DNA of 64,000 nucleotides from Datnioides undecimradiatus (taxonomy: Eukaryota > Chordata > Actinopteri > Lobotiformes > Datnioididae), in contig WARS01000100.1 of assembly GCA_008933995.1 (NCBI GenBank), positions 1-64,000 of the forward strand. The letters are read 5' to 3'. This document shows, one piece after another, positions 22,161-34,471 of this stretch (within the stretch, counting starts at the first letter, position 1; each line of letters begins with the position of its first letter). A model generated the notes under the pieces. That model searched no databases and was not told where the DNA came from. It worked only from the letters and a program-made list of their open reading frames with translations. The position numbers and the translations under genes are program-made.

Positions 22161-25100
22161 TGTGTGTGTGTGTGTGTGTGTGTGTGTAGGTGTTACTGGA
22201 GCAGGACATCTTCCACTGTTCCCTGATGGCGTGCTGCCTGGAGGTGGTGCTGTTCTCCTACAGCTCCCAGAGAACCTTCCCCTGGATCATCAACGTCTTC
22301 AAACTGGCCCGTTCTCACTTTCAAGGTCTCACACACACAGAAACACACACCTACCCCCAAAACCTTTACACGGTGAGGGAGTTGATTGATGTAGAGTCGT
22401 CAGACATCTTTCAACTAAGCGAAGCTGCATTTACGTCACAACATCTACTGTAATAAAAGCAGAGACTCACTTCAATGCTCAGAGACTCTGGAGTCACAGC
22501 AACACATCACTGTAATGCAAAGCGAGAGACTCGGCTTCAATGTGCAGAGACTCTGGAGTCACAGCAACATCACTGTATTAAAGCAGAGAGACTCCCAGCT
22601 TCAGTGCTCTGCACAGACTCTGGAGTCACAGCAACACATCACTGTCAGTAAAAGCAGAGACTCAGCTTCCAATGCTCTGCAGAGACTCTGGAGTCACAAC
22701 CCAACACATCACTGTATTAAAGCAGAGACTCAGCTTCAATGCTCTGCAGAGACTCTGGAGTCACAGCAGCAACACATCACTGTATTAAGCAGAGACTCAG
22801 CTTCAATATATGCACAGACTCTCTGGAGTCACAGCAACACATCACTGTATTAAAGCAGGGGCTCAGCTTCAATGCTCTGCAAGAGACTCTGGAGTCACAG
22901 CAAGCAGAGACTCTGGAGTCACAGCAACACATCACTGTATTAAAGCAGAGACTCTGGAGTCACAGCAACACATCGCCACACACTGTCTCTGACTCACACA
23001 GCAGGAGATACTCTGCAGCGGAAAACAGGAACAGGTACGCTGATGCTTGTGTTGCCTTAGTAATGTGTGTGTGTGTGTGTGCGCGCAGGTGATCGAGGTG
23101 TTTATCCGCTCAGAGGAGGGCCTGTCCAGAGACATGGTGAAGCACCTGAACTCCATCGAGGAGCAGGTCCTGGAGAGCAGAGCGTGGAGCGCAGACTCGG
23201 CCCTGTGGGGCGCCCTGCAGGCCGCCGGGAACAAGGTCCCGACAGTGGAGGAGGTGAGCAGGAAACACTGCGGCGCACACACACGCACACACGCACACAC
23301 ACACACTTCACAGTTTAACAGCTGCCTCTGTTCAGATTTGCTTGATTTAAAACACAAATCAACCTGTTGCAGCCTGAGGAGTCGGCCCAGAGGGTGTAAA
23401 CATTACAAACACTCACAATAAAACAAACAACAAAACTAACCTCGATGGAAGCGACTCCAGTCGGTCAGCTGCTGCTCAGCTCTCAGGCTTTATAACGTGA
23501 GGGGGCATTAAAATAAGAGCTTCCTGCGGCTGTTGTTTGTTGTTATTGTCTCAGCTGTTTCGTGTTTATTACTCTCATTCACAGTGTTTCCATCAGCTTC
23601 AAGGGTTTTCCACAGAGAAACAAACAGGACTTCTCTTTCTGCATCTAGATGATTTACTGACTGCCTGGATGTTAAACAAAGTGTTTCACGGTGTCGAAAT
23701 GACAGAAAAGAGTCGACAGGAAGTTGTTTTTGTGATTATCGACATCTCGTCACTCGGTGTCCGTCTCCAAACGACCGTGTAGTTCACTTGCTGCTCATGT
23801 GTTGTAGCCGTTAGCAAAGTGCCTGTTCCTGCTACTTCCTGTCTTTGCCGTCACTTCCTGCCTTTGCCGTCTCTTCACTGTGTCTCACTCTCCTTCCTCT
23901 CACCATCTCTCTCCACGCAGGTGAACTTCTCCTCCAGTCTCGACACGGGTTCTGGTTCTGGTTCTGGATCTGGCTCCGGTTCCAACAGCGGGAGTCAGCC
24001 CCACCTGCCGCTGGTCGCCCTGTCCCCCATCATCCACCCGCGCATCAGGGAGTTCAGATCCGGTCTGGGCAGCGCGCGCAAAGGTGTGTGTCCAGCTGCA
24101 TCTGTGTGTGTGTGTGTGTGTGTGGACGTGGAGCTTCAGTCAGCTTGATCTCGCTCTTCTCCTCCAGATGTTCCTCCCTCTCCTCTGTCGGTCCACGACC
24201 GGTACAGCTCCCCGGCAGCCGGCAGCGCTAAACGGCGTCTCTTTGGCGACGACCCTCCCGCATCAGGAGTGGCGCCCGGCGTGAGCCCGTTGTCGTCGCC
24301 GGCCAAAAGACTGATGTTTGGCTCGAGCAGCACCCTGAGGATCGGACCTCAGGGCACCCAGGCCACCGTCCTGAGTATCCCGCTGCAAGGTAGACGACAC
24401 TGAACACACGAACATGACGGAGGCGCTGGCCCAGTGTCGAGCGAGAGCGCTGCAGCTGTGCAACATGCTAACGACCTCCTGGGCGACTGTCCGTGTGTGT
24501 GTCTGCAGGTATGAATAACGACCGCACGCTTACACTGATCCCGGTTCAGCCTTGCGACGCCTCCGGTACGATCACCGCGCAGCTGCTGCTGACGGCCTCC
24601 CCGAGCCGCGCCACCTCCGCGCCCACGACCTCCGACCCGCAGACGGGAAGCGGTCGGCCACGGCGCACCGGATCGCTCGCTCTGTTCTTCAGGAAGGTGC
24701 GAGCTGGAAAAACGTCGACATCCACCGTGTTTCAGTGACGTTACAGCAGCCGTGTTAATGTGAACACACTCGTCACGGTGTGTGTGTGTGTGTGTGTGTG
24801 TGTTTCCAGGTGTATCACCTGGCCAGTGTGCGTCTGAGGGATCTGTGTGTGAAGCTGGACGTCCCGTCAGAGCTGCGGGGGAAGATCTGGACGTGCTTTG
24901 AACACACGCTGGTCCACTGCACGGACCTGATGCGGGGCCGACACCTGGACCAGCTGCTGCTGTGCAGCGTTTACATCATATCCAAAGTGAGAAACGTGTT
25001 TCAGACAGGTTTCAGCTTCTGATCAGCCGGACTGACAGTGAAACTCTGGTTACACACACACGGTGCAGAGAACAGTGTGATTTCCAGGAAACAGACGCGT

Positions 25101-25943
25101 CCGTTAGTGACCGTCTGTCGACACGCAGACTGACTCCTGTGATTCTCTCCGTCCGTCACAGATCACCAAAGAGACTCACACCTTCCACGACATCATGAAG
25201 TGTTACCGCAGCCAGCCGCAGGCCAGCAGCCACGTAAGAGACACACACAGACACACACATACACATACACACACGCACACACACACGCATACACACACAT
25301 ACACACACGCACACACACACAGACACACACAGACACATACACATACACACACAGACACACACACACGCACGCACACAGACACACACATACACACGCACAC
25401 ACGCACGCACACACATACACGCACGCACATACACACACACACAGACACATACACACACGCACGCGCACACACACGCACGCACGCGCACACACATGCGCAC
25501 ACGCACACACACACACACACACAAACAACTAGACCTGTTTGGTTTTACTTCCTGTCGACGGCGCCATCGTCTCCTCTCTGTGCGTGCACTTCAAAGGTAA
25601 ACGTTCATCAGAATTAATGCACATTTTATTTTATTTAACGTGTCGACCACTTAAATAAAATAAAGTTTAATATTTAATAACATATCATTTCATATCTATC
25701 TCATTTTGAATCATTCCTGTGGATCTGCAGAATGATTAAACGTAATGAATCCATGCAGCTGCAGCACAGGGCGACGGTAACGTCCGTGTTCAACCCTCAG
25801 CTGAATGAAATAAAGTACAAGTACTTTAAAATGGTACTTAAACGCAGCACTCAAGTAAATGTACTTAGTTACTTTCCACCAACGTTCATGGATCAAAGAA
25901 AGTAAATGTAGTTTAGATCCATGACTTTGTGTTTTCACTTGAC

Positions 25944-25979
<36 letters not shown>

Positions 25980-26627
25980 GTGTACCGCAGCGTCCTACTG
26001 CGTCACACTCCCAGGGAGCAGGTGGCCGATGAGAACATGGAGGTGGATCCTGTCTCGGGAGGCGAATGTAAGATCAGCTGTTCACTGAGATGTTCTCCCG
26101 TCTGTCTCGTTCACCGAGTCCCTGAAAACCCTGAAATTTGAATTTAACGACTAATTAATTATCAGAACGGACACAAATGAACTTTAATTTAACTTTATGT
26201 TTCATCAGCTGCAGAGAAGGCCAGTCAGGTTTCAGGAGAAGCAAACTCCAGCCAATCAGGAGAGGAGGAACGCGGCGACCTCATCCAGTTCTACAACAGC
26301 GTCTTTGTGCTGAAGGTTAAAAGCTTCGCGCTGCGATACGCCACGCACGACAACCGGGTGTGTACGACGGGATGACGGGCTGTGGTGCGACAGTAAACTG
26401 TGGTTCAGTGTGTAATTAAGTGTGTGTGTGTGTGTGTGTGTGTGTGACCCCGCAGGCCGACGCTCCTCCCCTCTCTCCGTTCCCGTCGGTTCGGGCTCAG
26501 CCTCTGTCTCCTCGCCGCGTGTCTCAGAGACACTCGCTGTACGTCTCCCCGCACAAGAGCGCCGCCGGCTGCCTCACGCCGAACTCCTACACCTACAGGA
26601 TCAACAGCAGCCCGTCCAAGGCAGGAG

Positions 26628-26670
<43 letters not shown>

Positions 26671-27314
26671 TCTTTAAATGAACAGGCTGGTGTTCTTCTG
26701 GGAAAGGGTCATGTGATGGAGGTCTGACCAATCAGGGAAGGACAAGTCACGGCTGATGAGATCCAGACAGGAAGTGATGTCTGTGTTTCCAAACGTCTCA
26801 TGTTTAGAGGCTTTAAAGCTCTGACCCCGCCCACTTTCCAATGGTCCAATCAGATCAAACGTTTTGTTCCGTCCCTCCTGTACTTCCTGTTTCACTCAGA
26901 TGTGTCACCGTACCGGTGTCGGGTGCTTTGTCTTAACTTTCATGTGTGTTTGCTTCTGTCATGTGATCAGTCGACTCGGCCGAGCGTCTGCTGATGTCTG
27001 TCTAACGTTACTGATTCTTTGTCTGAATGACGCCGTCGTGTTTCACGCCGCAGCCTCTGTCCTCCATGTTTCCGTGTTGAAGCGACACAACCTCTGACAC
27101 TAAGCTCGTCTCTGTGCAGGACTTGTCGGACATCAACCGGATGATCAGGCAGGGCTGCGTCAGCAGGAAGCGCGCCTTCACCATGGACGGGGACGTGATG
27201 ATGTCATCGGCGTGCGACTCTCCCAGCAAGCGGGCGTGTCCAGAGAACGGCAGCAGTCCGGACGTGCTGCTGAAGCGACTGCAGGATGTGGTGTCGGAGC
27301 GGCAGAGTCACTGA
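16140..27314 (+). CDS. rbl1: retinoblastoma-like protein 1 (p107), 22 coding exons
   Basis: Nuclear pocket protein that binds E2F4/5 and the MuvB core (DREAM complex) and represses cell-cycle genes in G0/G1. Coding exons: 16140-16304, 17801-17934, 18328-18531, 18647-18711, 19219-19347, 19858-20021, 20123-20187, 20304-20478, 20724-20884, 21590-21694, 21878-21981, 22190-22325, 23089-23253, 23921-24083, 24168-24389, 24509-24696, 24810-24986, 25162-25233, 25980-26067, 26209-26357, 26456-26620, 27120-27314. Total is about 1063 codons (human p107: 1068). The N-terminal cyclin-like domain includes [17 protein letters not shown] and [20 protein letters not shown]. Pocket A spans exons 9-13, pocket B starts near [20 protein letters not shown], and the spacer holds the cyclin-binding motif KRRLF (about residue 667). 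The C terminus [15 protein letters not shown] matches p107 rather than p130 or RB1. Introns 3 and 21 appear to use GC donors. Exons 9, 10 and 12 contain frame disruptions (see findings); exon 10's start is uncertain. A second ATG at 16179 is in frame. Confidence 0.96.
20256..20294. repeat. (GT)n microsatellite before rbl1 exon 8
   Basis: About 19 GT units ending 9 bases before the exon 8 start at 20304, so the repeat occupies the polypyrimidine-tract position of this intron. Confidence 0.9.
20479..20515. repeat. (CA)n microsatellite at rbl1 exon 8 donor
   Basis: CA repeat starting right after the exon 8 boundary, so the donor gtacac leads directly into the repeat. Confidence 0.9.
20635..20720. 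repeat. (CT)n tract before rbl1 exon 9
   Basis: Nearly pure CT repeat, slightly interrupted toward its right end, immediately upstream of the exon 9 acceptor gtgcag. It would serve as a very long polypyrimidine tract and is hard to sequence and assemble. Confidence 0.9.
21006..21470. repeat. long degenerate polypyrimidine tract (cttcta-rich) in rbl1 intron 9
   Basis: About 460 bases dominated by C and T with recurring cttct, tctac and ttcta words and no regular period. Open frames across it (Phe/Ser/Tyr-rich) are artefacts. Such polypurine/polypyrimidine DNA can form triplex structures in vitro; no function is claimed. Confidence 0.85.
22112..22188. repeat. (TG)n microsatellite before rbl1 exon 12
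   Basis: A 77-base TG repeat with one CGCG interruption, running into the tag acceptor of exon 12. Confidence 0.9.
22455..22980. repeat. 66-bp minisatellite in rbl1 intron 12
   Basis: Tandem units carry gactctggagtcacagcaac, atcactgtattaaagcagag and actcagcttcaatgctctgc. The marker ctggagtcac occurs at 22488, 22553, 22620, 22688, 22755, 22823, 22889, 22913 and 22953, so the period is 65-68 bases for six steps, then shorter partial units of 24 and 40. Open frames across it are repeat artefacts. Confidence 0.9.
25237..25522. repeat. long compound (AC)n array in rbl1 intron 18
   Basis: About 285 bases of AC repeats with frequent ag, at and gc substitutions, starting 4 bases after the exon 18 donor at 25233. 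Cys/Val or His/Thr-rich open frames here are artefacts. Confidence 0.95.
26633..26669. repeat. (CA)n microsatellite at rbl1 intron 21 donor
   Basis: CA repeat starting about 12 bases after the apparent GC donor of exon 21. Confidence 0.9.
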
Positions 27315-28532
27315 AGACGCCTCAAAGGGCGAAACGCCGAATGAACTTGGATTACAGCAGCTCCCGACAGGAGCGCCTCAGGGTCATCGAACCAGCAGCA
27401 GGCTGAGGCGCCACCACGCTGTTCGGTTTCATTCAAAGCAGCTTCAAACTCTCTGCGATCCCACAGAGTTTCACCAAACGCTCCTGTTTTCATGTTGCAT
27501 CAGCAGGTTTTCCAGGCGGCGGCGTCAACTTAAAGGACACTTACACCGTTTTTATGCAGCGCCACAACGTTGAGAACACGAGAGAAACTCGTTTTTTCCT
27601 AAATCTGTTCTTGGAAAACTACTTTTTCCACATTTCAGTCCGACGAGAGGAGCCGCCTTCTCTCTGAACCTGAAACACTGCCATCGCCCGACGGATCGAC
27701 TCATCTGATTCTGCATTAAAGACGTCACGAGACACAGAAACTCACTAGCCTAGCAACATTTAGGCTACAAACAACCCATAATGCATCACACACACACACA
27801 CACAGCAACAATCTGTGTATTCAAAGCTTTGAGTCAAACGACCTTCATCAGGGTTTTTCATCTCTGAGGTGAAATCAGAGTTTGTGTTGCCGTGACGACA
27901 GCAGAGCGTTTCACCCTGCCAGCGGCGGTGCCCTGTTTATATTTCTTTTATTTCACACTAATTAATTAATTAATAAATAACAGTATTAATAACGGGGGGT
28001 TTGAAGAGGGAAAACCGAATATAAGTGAGTCCCCCAGCGGGAGCCTGGACCTGTACATAGTTTCCTTTAACGTGACAAATCAAGCTGAGTTGTACATTAA
28101 ACGCGTCTTCACCCACGTCTCCGCTCCTCAGAGAGCGTCGCTGCTGAGGGACGATCGTCTGATTTTACTCTGTCACTAATTCGTTTTAACTTTCCTGTTT
28201 TTTCTGGTTGTGAACCATCTGACGTCGCCCACCGCTGTAACAACAGGCGTCATCCCAACGACAACGAGAGCGCCGGAACGAGGCGGCGCTCATTGTCCGG
28301 AGTGTGTAGCATCTACACCTTATTTTAACTGAGCTGAACGTTTTAGAAAATGCCTTTTAATCATCTCACACCTGCTGTTCTGATGTGACATCCAGATTAA
28401 AACACAATAATGAGAATCGGTGAGCAGGAAGCAGCTTCGTGTCGCTCCTGTTTGCTTCTCACTTCGTCTGTTTGTGTTTGTTTTCAACCAGCTTCAGGAA
28501 AACTTGTATTTTCTACAGTTTTGTACAATAAA
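27315..28532 (+). other. rbl1: rbl1 3' untranslated region with poly(A) signal at 28527-28532
   Basis: The 1.2 kb after the rbl1 stop has no gene-like frame and ends with AATAAA at 28527 in ttgtacaataaaactgac. This is the best 3'-end candidate. A short CA run lies at 27789-27804. The boundary is inferred. Confidence 0.6.
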
Positions 28533-28844
28533 ACTGACTTTGATCACTGTGGAACGCCTTAAAGTTTCATTTGTTTCCCTCAAACTGTCTCTGTCAACTT
28601 CATTTATTCTGTTTTCTATTTAACCACCGGCGTCACAGTTCAGGTCGATAAACACTGAATTATTTCTTATATTTCAGATTAAAAAGTTAAAATAACTTCA
28701 GAACTCCAGAAAAGCCACTTAATGGAACTTAAAGGTTGAGATTGAACATCTGCAGCTCCTGAGCAAAGTTAATGTGCTGATGAATTTCATGTAATACGTT
28801 CAAAAGCTGCACAACAGCTACTAAATGGACCCTGCGGTAAGACT

Positions 28845-29345
28845 GTTCAAGCAGCAGGAGAAGCTGAGCAATGTCCTGCTGTGGACTGAATCTGCGGGAA
28901 ATCTCCATTGACAAAAACAGTGATTTTAGCTCACAGGACACAGGAGCTGCAGGTCTACAGCTGCTGCTGCCTGTTAGTTTGTTTGAGTTTTCAAGTGACT
29001 TTGGTGAATTGGAAATAACAGTTTAATGCTCTGAAGACACATGATAACAACAACAAACCATCCAACAGAGGCAGCGTTGGACCAGCAACTCCTGTGATCT
29101 GTGGGGTAAAATCACTGTTTTTGTCAATGGAGTCTGGTGGATTTACAGAGAGCATAGATGAATACTGCAGCGTCAGTTTCCTATCTGACAGCAGGTAAAG
29201 CTGTGAAAATATAGTATATATAGCACCAAAACACTTAAAATGATAATGTTTTTAGTTTTGCTGCTGACTCTGTCCACAGCAGGACATTGCTGAGCTTCCT
29301 GCACCAGTTACTCCTGCTGCTTCTCCAAACTGGAGGCCATCTAAC
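28845..29345. mobile_element. palindromic (foldback) non-autonomous element, copy A
   Basis: The left part (caggagaagctgagcaatg, tcctgctgtgga, ccattgacaaaaacagtgat) reappears as its reverse complement on the right (atcactgtttttgtcaatgg, tccacagcaggacattgctg, tactcctgctgcttctcc). Around the centre is a segment with aacaacaacaaaccatccaac. The same sequence occurs inverted at 42710-43300. No coding frame is present. This looks like a foldback or long-TIR MITE; target-site duplications were not established. Confidence 0.65.
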
Positions 29346-31196
29346 ACACAGACTACGAAGAAGTAGCTCATACAACCATGGAGGCTCCTGATTAAAACTG
29401 TTTTATAACAACTCGTAACTTTTAAAGGATTGAATTTAGTCACTTATGAGTTGTTTTCTTGTTGTGCTGCAACTAAATGTCTCGATAAAGTATCTCACTC
29501 ACTTTCCTAACAGCTTATTTCAATTATTTTAACGCCTTTCACACAAACTGTATTCTTTAAATCCTGAGCAGAAATTCTCTCTTTTAGCTCCATTTTTGGT
29601 CTCCACTGACTCTTCAGCAGCTCATTCCTCCATAAACTGTGTCCTGCCTTCTGATTGGTCGCTACATAAGTCCGTAAAACCCAAAAGACATTAAGCTGAA
29701 AGAGGATAAACCGGATGAGAGCTGCAGGGTGAGGTGATTAAACCTCTGTTCGAATCATTTCATCAGCTGTTTCCATAAACACACCCTGATCTGCGCGGCT
29801 CAGAGGGAAGGTGTTTCCTCCAGCTGTGGCAGAGAGAGAGAGAGAGAGAGAGGTCCCATACATAATGCATCCTCTTGGGTCTTGATCGCCCAGTTACCGT
29901 GGCAACCCTGTCAGTTTCCACTCCTACCGGCTGAATCTCAGCGTTAACGTGCAGCAGCAGCAGCATCCTGGTTTGGAGTATTTGAGCTGTTGTGCATTTG
30001 GATCATAATCCAGATTTGTTTGTGTTTACATGTTTACAGCATCCATGTTTACACGCTGCAGAGTCCCAGCTCCTGTCACGCTGCTCCAGGTTTCTCAAAT
30101 CCCGGTGTTTTTGGAAAGGAAATGACGTTTACGTGCACGACTCGTGCTCTAAAGAAACTCAAATCCATTAAAACATGAGGACGGTTTCTCTTTGTTTGGT
30201 TCGAATTAAATAAATAAATATAAAATTTTAATTTGAAATCTTATCGTTTGGCCCAAAAACATGAGAGAACAGCTGATCGATGTGTGTGTGAGCATTTCGA
30301 ACAGAAACACGATGGTCAATAGACACACGTCCCGCCCCTTCGCCCCTAAAAGCCAATCGTCTGCTCTATAAGAGCTGACCCAGGAAACACATCCAGCCAA
30401 TCGTGTTGTCGCACGGTTGAGATTTCAGATTTGGTGTCAGGAGTGTAACGAGTCGACGGTTCGGTCCGATATCAGTCGATTGCTCTGGTTGGAGGAGCTG
30501 ATGACATCACATCATGGCGGGAAATGAAGCAGGAGTCGTGAAACATGCAGCGTAAAAAGTAAAACCTGAGTAAAAACTTTGTTTTATTTGTTTTTCGTCA
30601 GATTTGACTCATGACTCTATAAATGCAGTCAGTCATTGAGCCAGCATGAAATATCTACCTGGGGCCGTCCAAGATGGCGTTTGAGTGGCGTGATGTGCCT
30701 GTATGGAGCAGAGAATCACATCACTCACCCTGTGAGTGTGTTATAATCTGTGTAGTCTTGTGTCCACGTCGAAGATCGGACCTGAGTCGGGCTCTTTACA
30801 TGACGAGTTGTTTGTCTGGTGCTTCCTGCCTGTGAGCGCAGTTCCCATTGGTCCTCCGCCGGCTTGTTACCATGACAATGCGCCTCTTTCGACTGTTTCA
30901 TTGAAGAAAAGTAATGAATCCCTCAGAAATGACTCACCCGGGAATGCAAAACTGTGTGGAGGTGCAAAGTGGTTTTTCCCATCTGTTGATGAACAGCACA
31001 GATGATGATGATGATGACACGTCTGCACGCTGCTGTGGAAGGAAACAGTCAAATCTGATCTGAGAGAAAAAGAAAGATAAAAGGTACCAGGACGTGAATG
31101 AGCTGCATCACCTGACACGACTGTTTGACCAAAGCTCAGCTGTGATGTATAAAAATGGACTTTATCAGTGTCACTACATTTAACTTAGGGGTCTTT

Positions 31197-31830
31197 AAAT
31201 CAGAACAACAGCAGCTGCGGTCATGTGACGTCCTGCAGCAGCGTGGGATGCTGGGAGTTGTTGTCTTCCTGTCAGCTGGGATTCCTTCAGTGTTGATGGT
31301 TCAGGAGGTTTTTACTGGGAGCTGAATTCTCCACAGAGGTCTCCTCCTCTCCAAAACAAACAGAGCCGCTGATTCAAACCCAGAGAAACACTGAATAAAG
31401 CAGTTCCACCTTAAAAACCACTGTTTCTCCCACGCTGTCGGCCGCACACGGGACGTCCTGGAGGGGCGGCGAGCCGAGCTGCTGCTAACGTTTGCTCAGC
31501 TTGTTTCTCTGATAACTTCAGATCCAGACGTCCGACGACTGAAATCCTTCATCTGCTTCAGATACAGAGTTAAAAACAAGCAGCGGCTGAAAAGAGGAGC
31601 ACAGAAATGTGTCTTACAGCTGATCCAGAGTCAGTTTAACAAGCTGCTGACACACAGAAATGTGTCTTACAGCTGATCCAGAGTCAGTTTATCAAGCTGC
31701 TGACACACAGAAATGTGTCTTACAGCTGATCCAGAGTCAGTTTATCAAGCTGCTGACACACAGACCCAACACTGACACATGCACAGAGAGGAGGCTGTGA
31801 TGCCACAGACAGGAAGTGAAGCCGATCACA
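31197..31830 (+). mobile_element. dispersed repeat D, copy 1, with three 53-bp tandem units
   Basis: Starts aatcagaacaacagcagctg, continues gtgggatgctgggagttgtt, and includes three 53-base units starting acagaaatgtgtcttacagc at 31601, 31654 and 31707, ending near acactgacacatgcacagag. A second copy in the same orientation lies at 48355-48720; it lacks about 220 internal bases and has two 53-base units. No coding capacity was recognised. Confidence 0.65.
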
Positions 31831-32799
31831 GAGTCTGATCTGGATTCACAGAGACTCTGAGTCTGATGAAACATCTGAGATCATGGAGGAACACAGATCT
31901 ACAACATGTAGAACAACAACTCAACAACATGTAGAACAGAGGTTTAGTTGTTTTTAGACATTTTAATGCAGAATGTCACAGATTTAAAATCTAATTTAAT
32001 TTCATTTTTTTCTAACATTTCAGGTTTAGTTCATGTTGATTTGAAGAATAACAGTTTTTATTTTTACACTGTGTTTTTATGACATTTCACATCTTCTCTT
32101 TGTGTTAAAGTAACATTGCTCAGTGCTGTGATGCGTGTCACTGCTCCCGTGTTGAACATGTGACAAATGAAAACCTTTGAATATAATGAATCAAAGAGTG
32201 AAAGCAGGTTCTTAGTAACCGAACACTGAGGAATAAAAGAACCCCATAATGCTTCATATCCTCCCGAACACAATATCCTTTCTCCATCCTGTTAAACTGA
32301 ACACAATGGCCTGATCTAAAATTAGCCCGGTGGAGTATTTAGGCCACCTCAGCGAGGAGCTGCCGATAAAGAGCCTCTCACTGGTTTCTCCGTGCTGCGA
32401 CTCTGACACGCCACGCTGCCTCTGACCTCATGTCTCCACAAGGTGAGCGCTGATAATCCGCCAGAGGCTGGGACAGAAACCGCCGCCGGCCGCCGTGACA
32501 TGAGATTATTCAACATTTCACGGGTGGGTGACTTTTACATGGATGACTTCTCGCCGCCAGCCGGAGGAGCGAGGCCTCGAGGTCGATATCTGTTCATGGA
32601 GTGCAGAGAACAACCTGCCTGTGATGTCTCCTGATCACGTTTGTTACGTTTGTGTCTCAAACCTGCTTCCTTCAAAGTGTTTTATTGTTTGTTCCAACGT
32701 CTCGGAGCAGCGTCACCAGTCTCCCAGCGCATGCGTGTCACCTTTTTACACCAACATCAGTGCAGGTTATTGAAACCCATCTGTGAAACCTGCGTGTGA

Positions 32800-33185
32800 C
32801 GTCACCTAACTCCTGGCTAACCTAAAAAATGGACGAAGAGGCGCCATGTGGGCGGTGGTAAGGCGGGGCCAAATGATGCATGGTTGCTGAAACACGGCAG
32901 ACAGCTAGCAGATAGCTGTCAGTCACAGAAGCCCCGCCCCTTCATTCTGCATAACTTCAGGTGTTAATCTGATTTAAAGGAGTGAGTTCTATATAAATTC
33001 AGCCCGTACAGTCGTCATGAACGGGGAAACTAGCTGCAGAGACCAAACCGTTGTTTGTACCAGGCTGTAAACATGTTTACTGCTGCATTTTAACATGGGG
33101 GTCTATGGGGACTGACTCGCTGCTGGAGCCTCTGGTGGACGCTCAGGGAGCTGCAGCTCTGACGCTGCAGCTTCAACAACAACAT
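32800..33185 (+). mobile_element. dispersed SINE-like repeat C, copy 1
   Basis: Contains ggctaacctaaaaaatgg, gaagccccgccccttcattc, ctgcataacttcaggtgtta, tttaacatgggggtctatgg and tggacgctcagggagctgca. The reverse complement of the whole stretch is at 51829-52175, closely matching. I recognise the phrase around 'catgggggtctatgggga' as common in fish genomes. No RNA polymerase III boxes were confirmed, so SINE status is only a guess. Confidence 0.6.
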
Positions 33186-34471
33186 TGAGGGGTTCAGATC
33201 AGCTTTAGTCTCCACGGGTGTTTGTCTTGTCTTGTTTTTGAATCTGGATTATTCACATTCACACTGAAGACAGAAGCCAGATGTTAGCGAGTGTTAGCAG
33301 GTTTTATTTGCAACATTTGACATTAAATTACAATAAAGTTTTATTTTCTTTTTTTCATTTTTTAACCATTATCGTATCTTTTTGCATTTTAACAGCAGAT
33401 ACAGAACAACACTAATGTTATTTAACGGTGTGTGGTGGTCAGTGTCAGTAAAACAGCTGCTCCCTGCAGTTTTGGGGGTTTTGTTGCATTTACTGGGACT
33501 ATTTTCAGCAGCGGATTGATCCACATGTGGCGCTCTAATGAGTATTTGGGGCAGCAGGACAGTGTGTGTGTGTGTGCGTTGTGATGAATGAGTGCCACAG
33601 TGTGGATCACTGACCTGTTACACACACAGTGATTGTTTATTAATAAACCTGAACACGTGTGACTCCTCCCCACGTTGCTGCAGTGCATGCTGGTCTTTTG
33701 GTCGCCTCTGTGATGCTCTTCTCTCTGTTGTTGTACTTACTAAAGGCAAACTGCCGTCCCTGCAGCTGTAGAGACTGAGAGCGCAGCATCAGCTGAGGAT
33801 TAACAGTGTGTGCGTCTGTTTCCCGCCGCAGCGCTCGGAGCGGCAGATTGTTTGAGCTGTGATCAACCCGGTGAAATGAAGCGGGAGACGACAGAGAGCA
33901 GACGAGATTTTAAATGCCAGAGATTAAACTGATGTTTTGTGTGATTGCCTGGTTTTCATGAAAAACTATGTCTGCACCAGATATGTGTTGCCATGGTAAC
34001 GGGCAAGGTTTCTCCATGGAGATTATGATCTTTGCACACCGCTGAGTGATTCATCTTTTAAAATCTGTCCCACAATTACACACTTCCTGTGTGGGATTGA
34101 AACCGTGATACGTTGTTTTTACTCATTGTGATATGATATTTTTAATTCAGTCTCTGGACAAACGTTATTTAAACTTTGTATAATAGATTTTATACGCTTC
34201 TTGAAATGATCTTATAACTCTACTAACAACTAATTGTTTTTAACTTCAAAATGTATTTTTCATGTTTTATTTTGATTAAATTCAAATTTCTATAAAGTTT
34301 TCTCAATGGATTTTGACAGAAATTTGTATTAACTCATATCTTTATTGTTCACATTGACATTTTTATAAAATCATATCTGTCTAATACTTTACCAAATACA
34401 AACTAATTGCCTCAGCTGTGTTTAATGATTGCCAGGAACATGACACCTGCCTGAAAGTGAGGCCAGAACAT

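Noticed and set aside
22515..23092. Repetitive 112-117 codon frames
   Set aside because: Generated by the 66-bp minisatellite in rbl1 intron 12.
25156..25617. Cys/Val-rich and His/Thr-rich frames over 100 codons
   Set aside because: Pure (AC)n repeat artefacts; the only coding piece is rbl1 exon 18 at 25162-25233.
16140..27314. Assignment as rbl2 (p130) or rb1
   Set aside because: The C terminus [15 protein letters not shown], the KRRLF spacer motif and overall length match p107.
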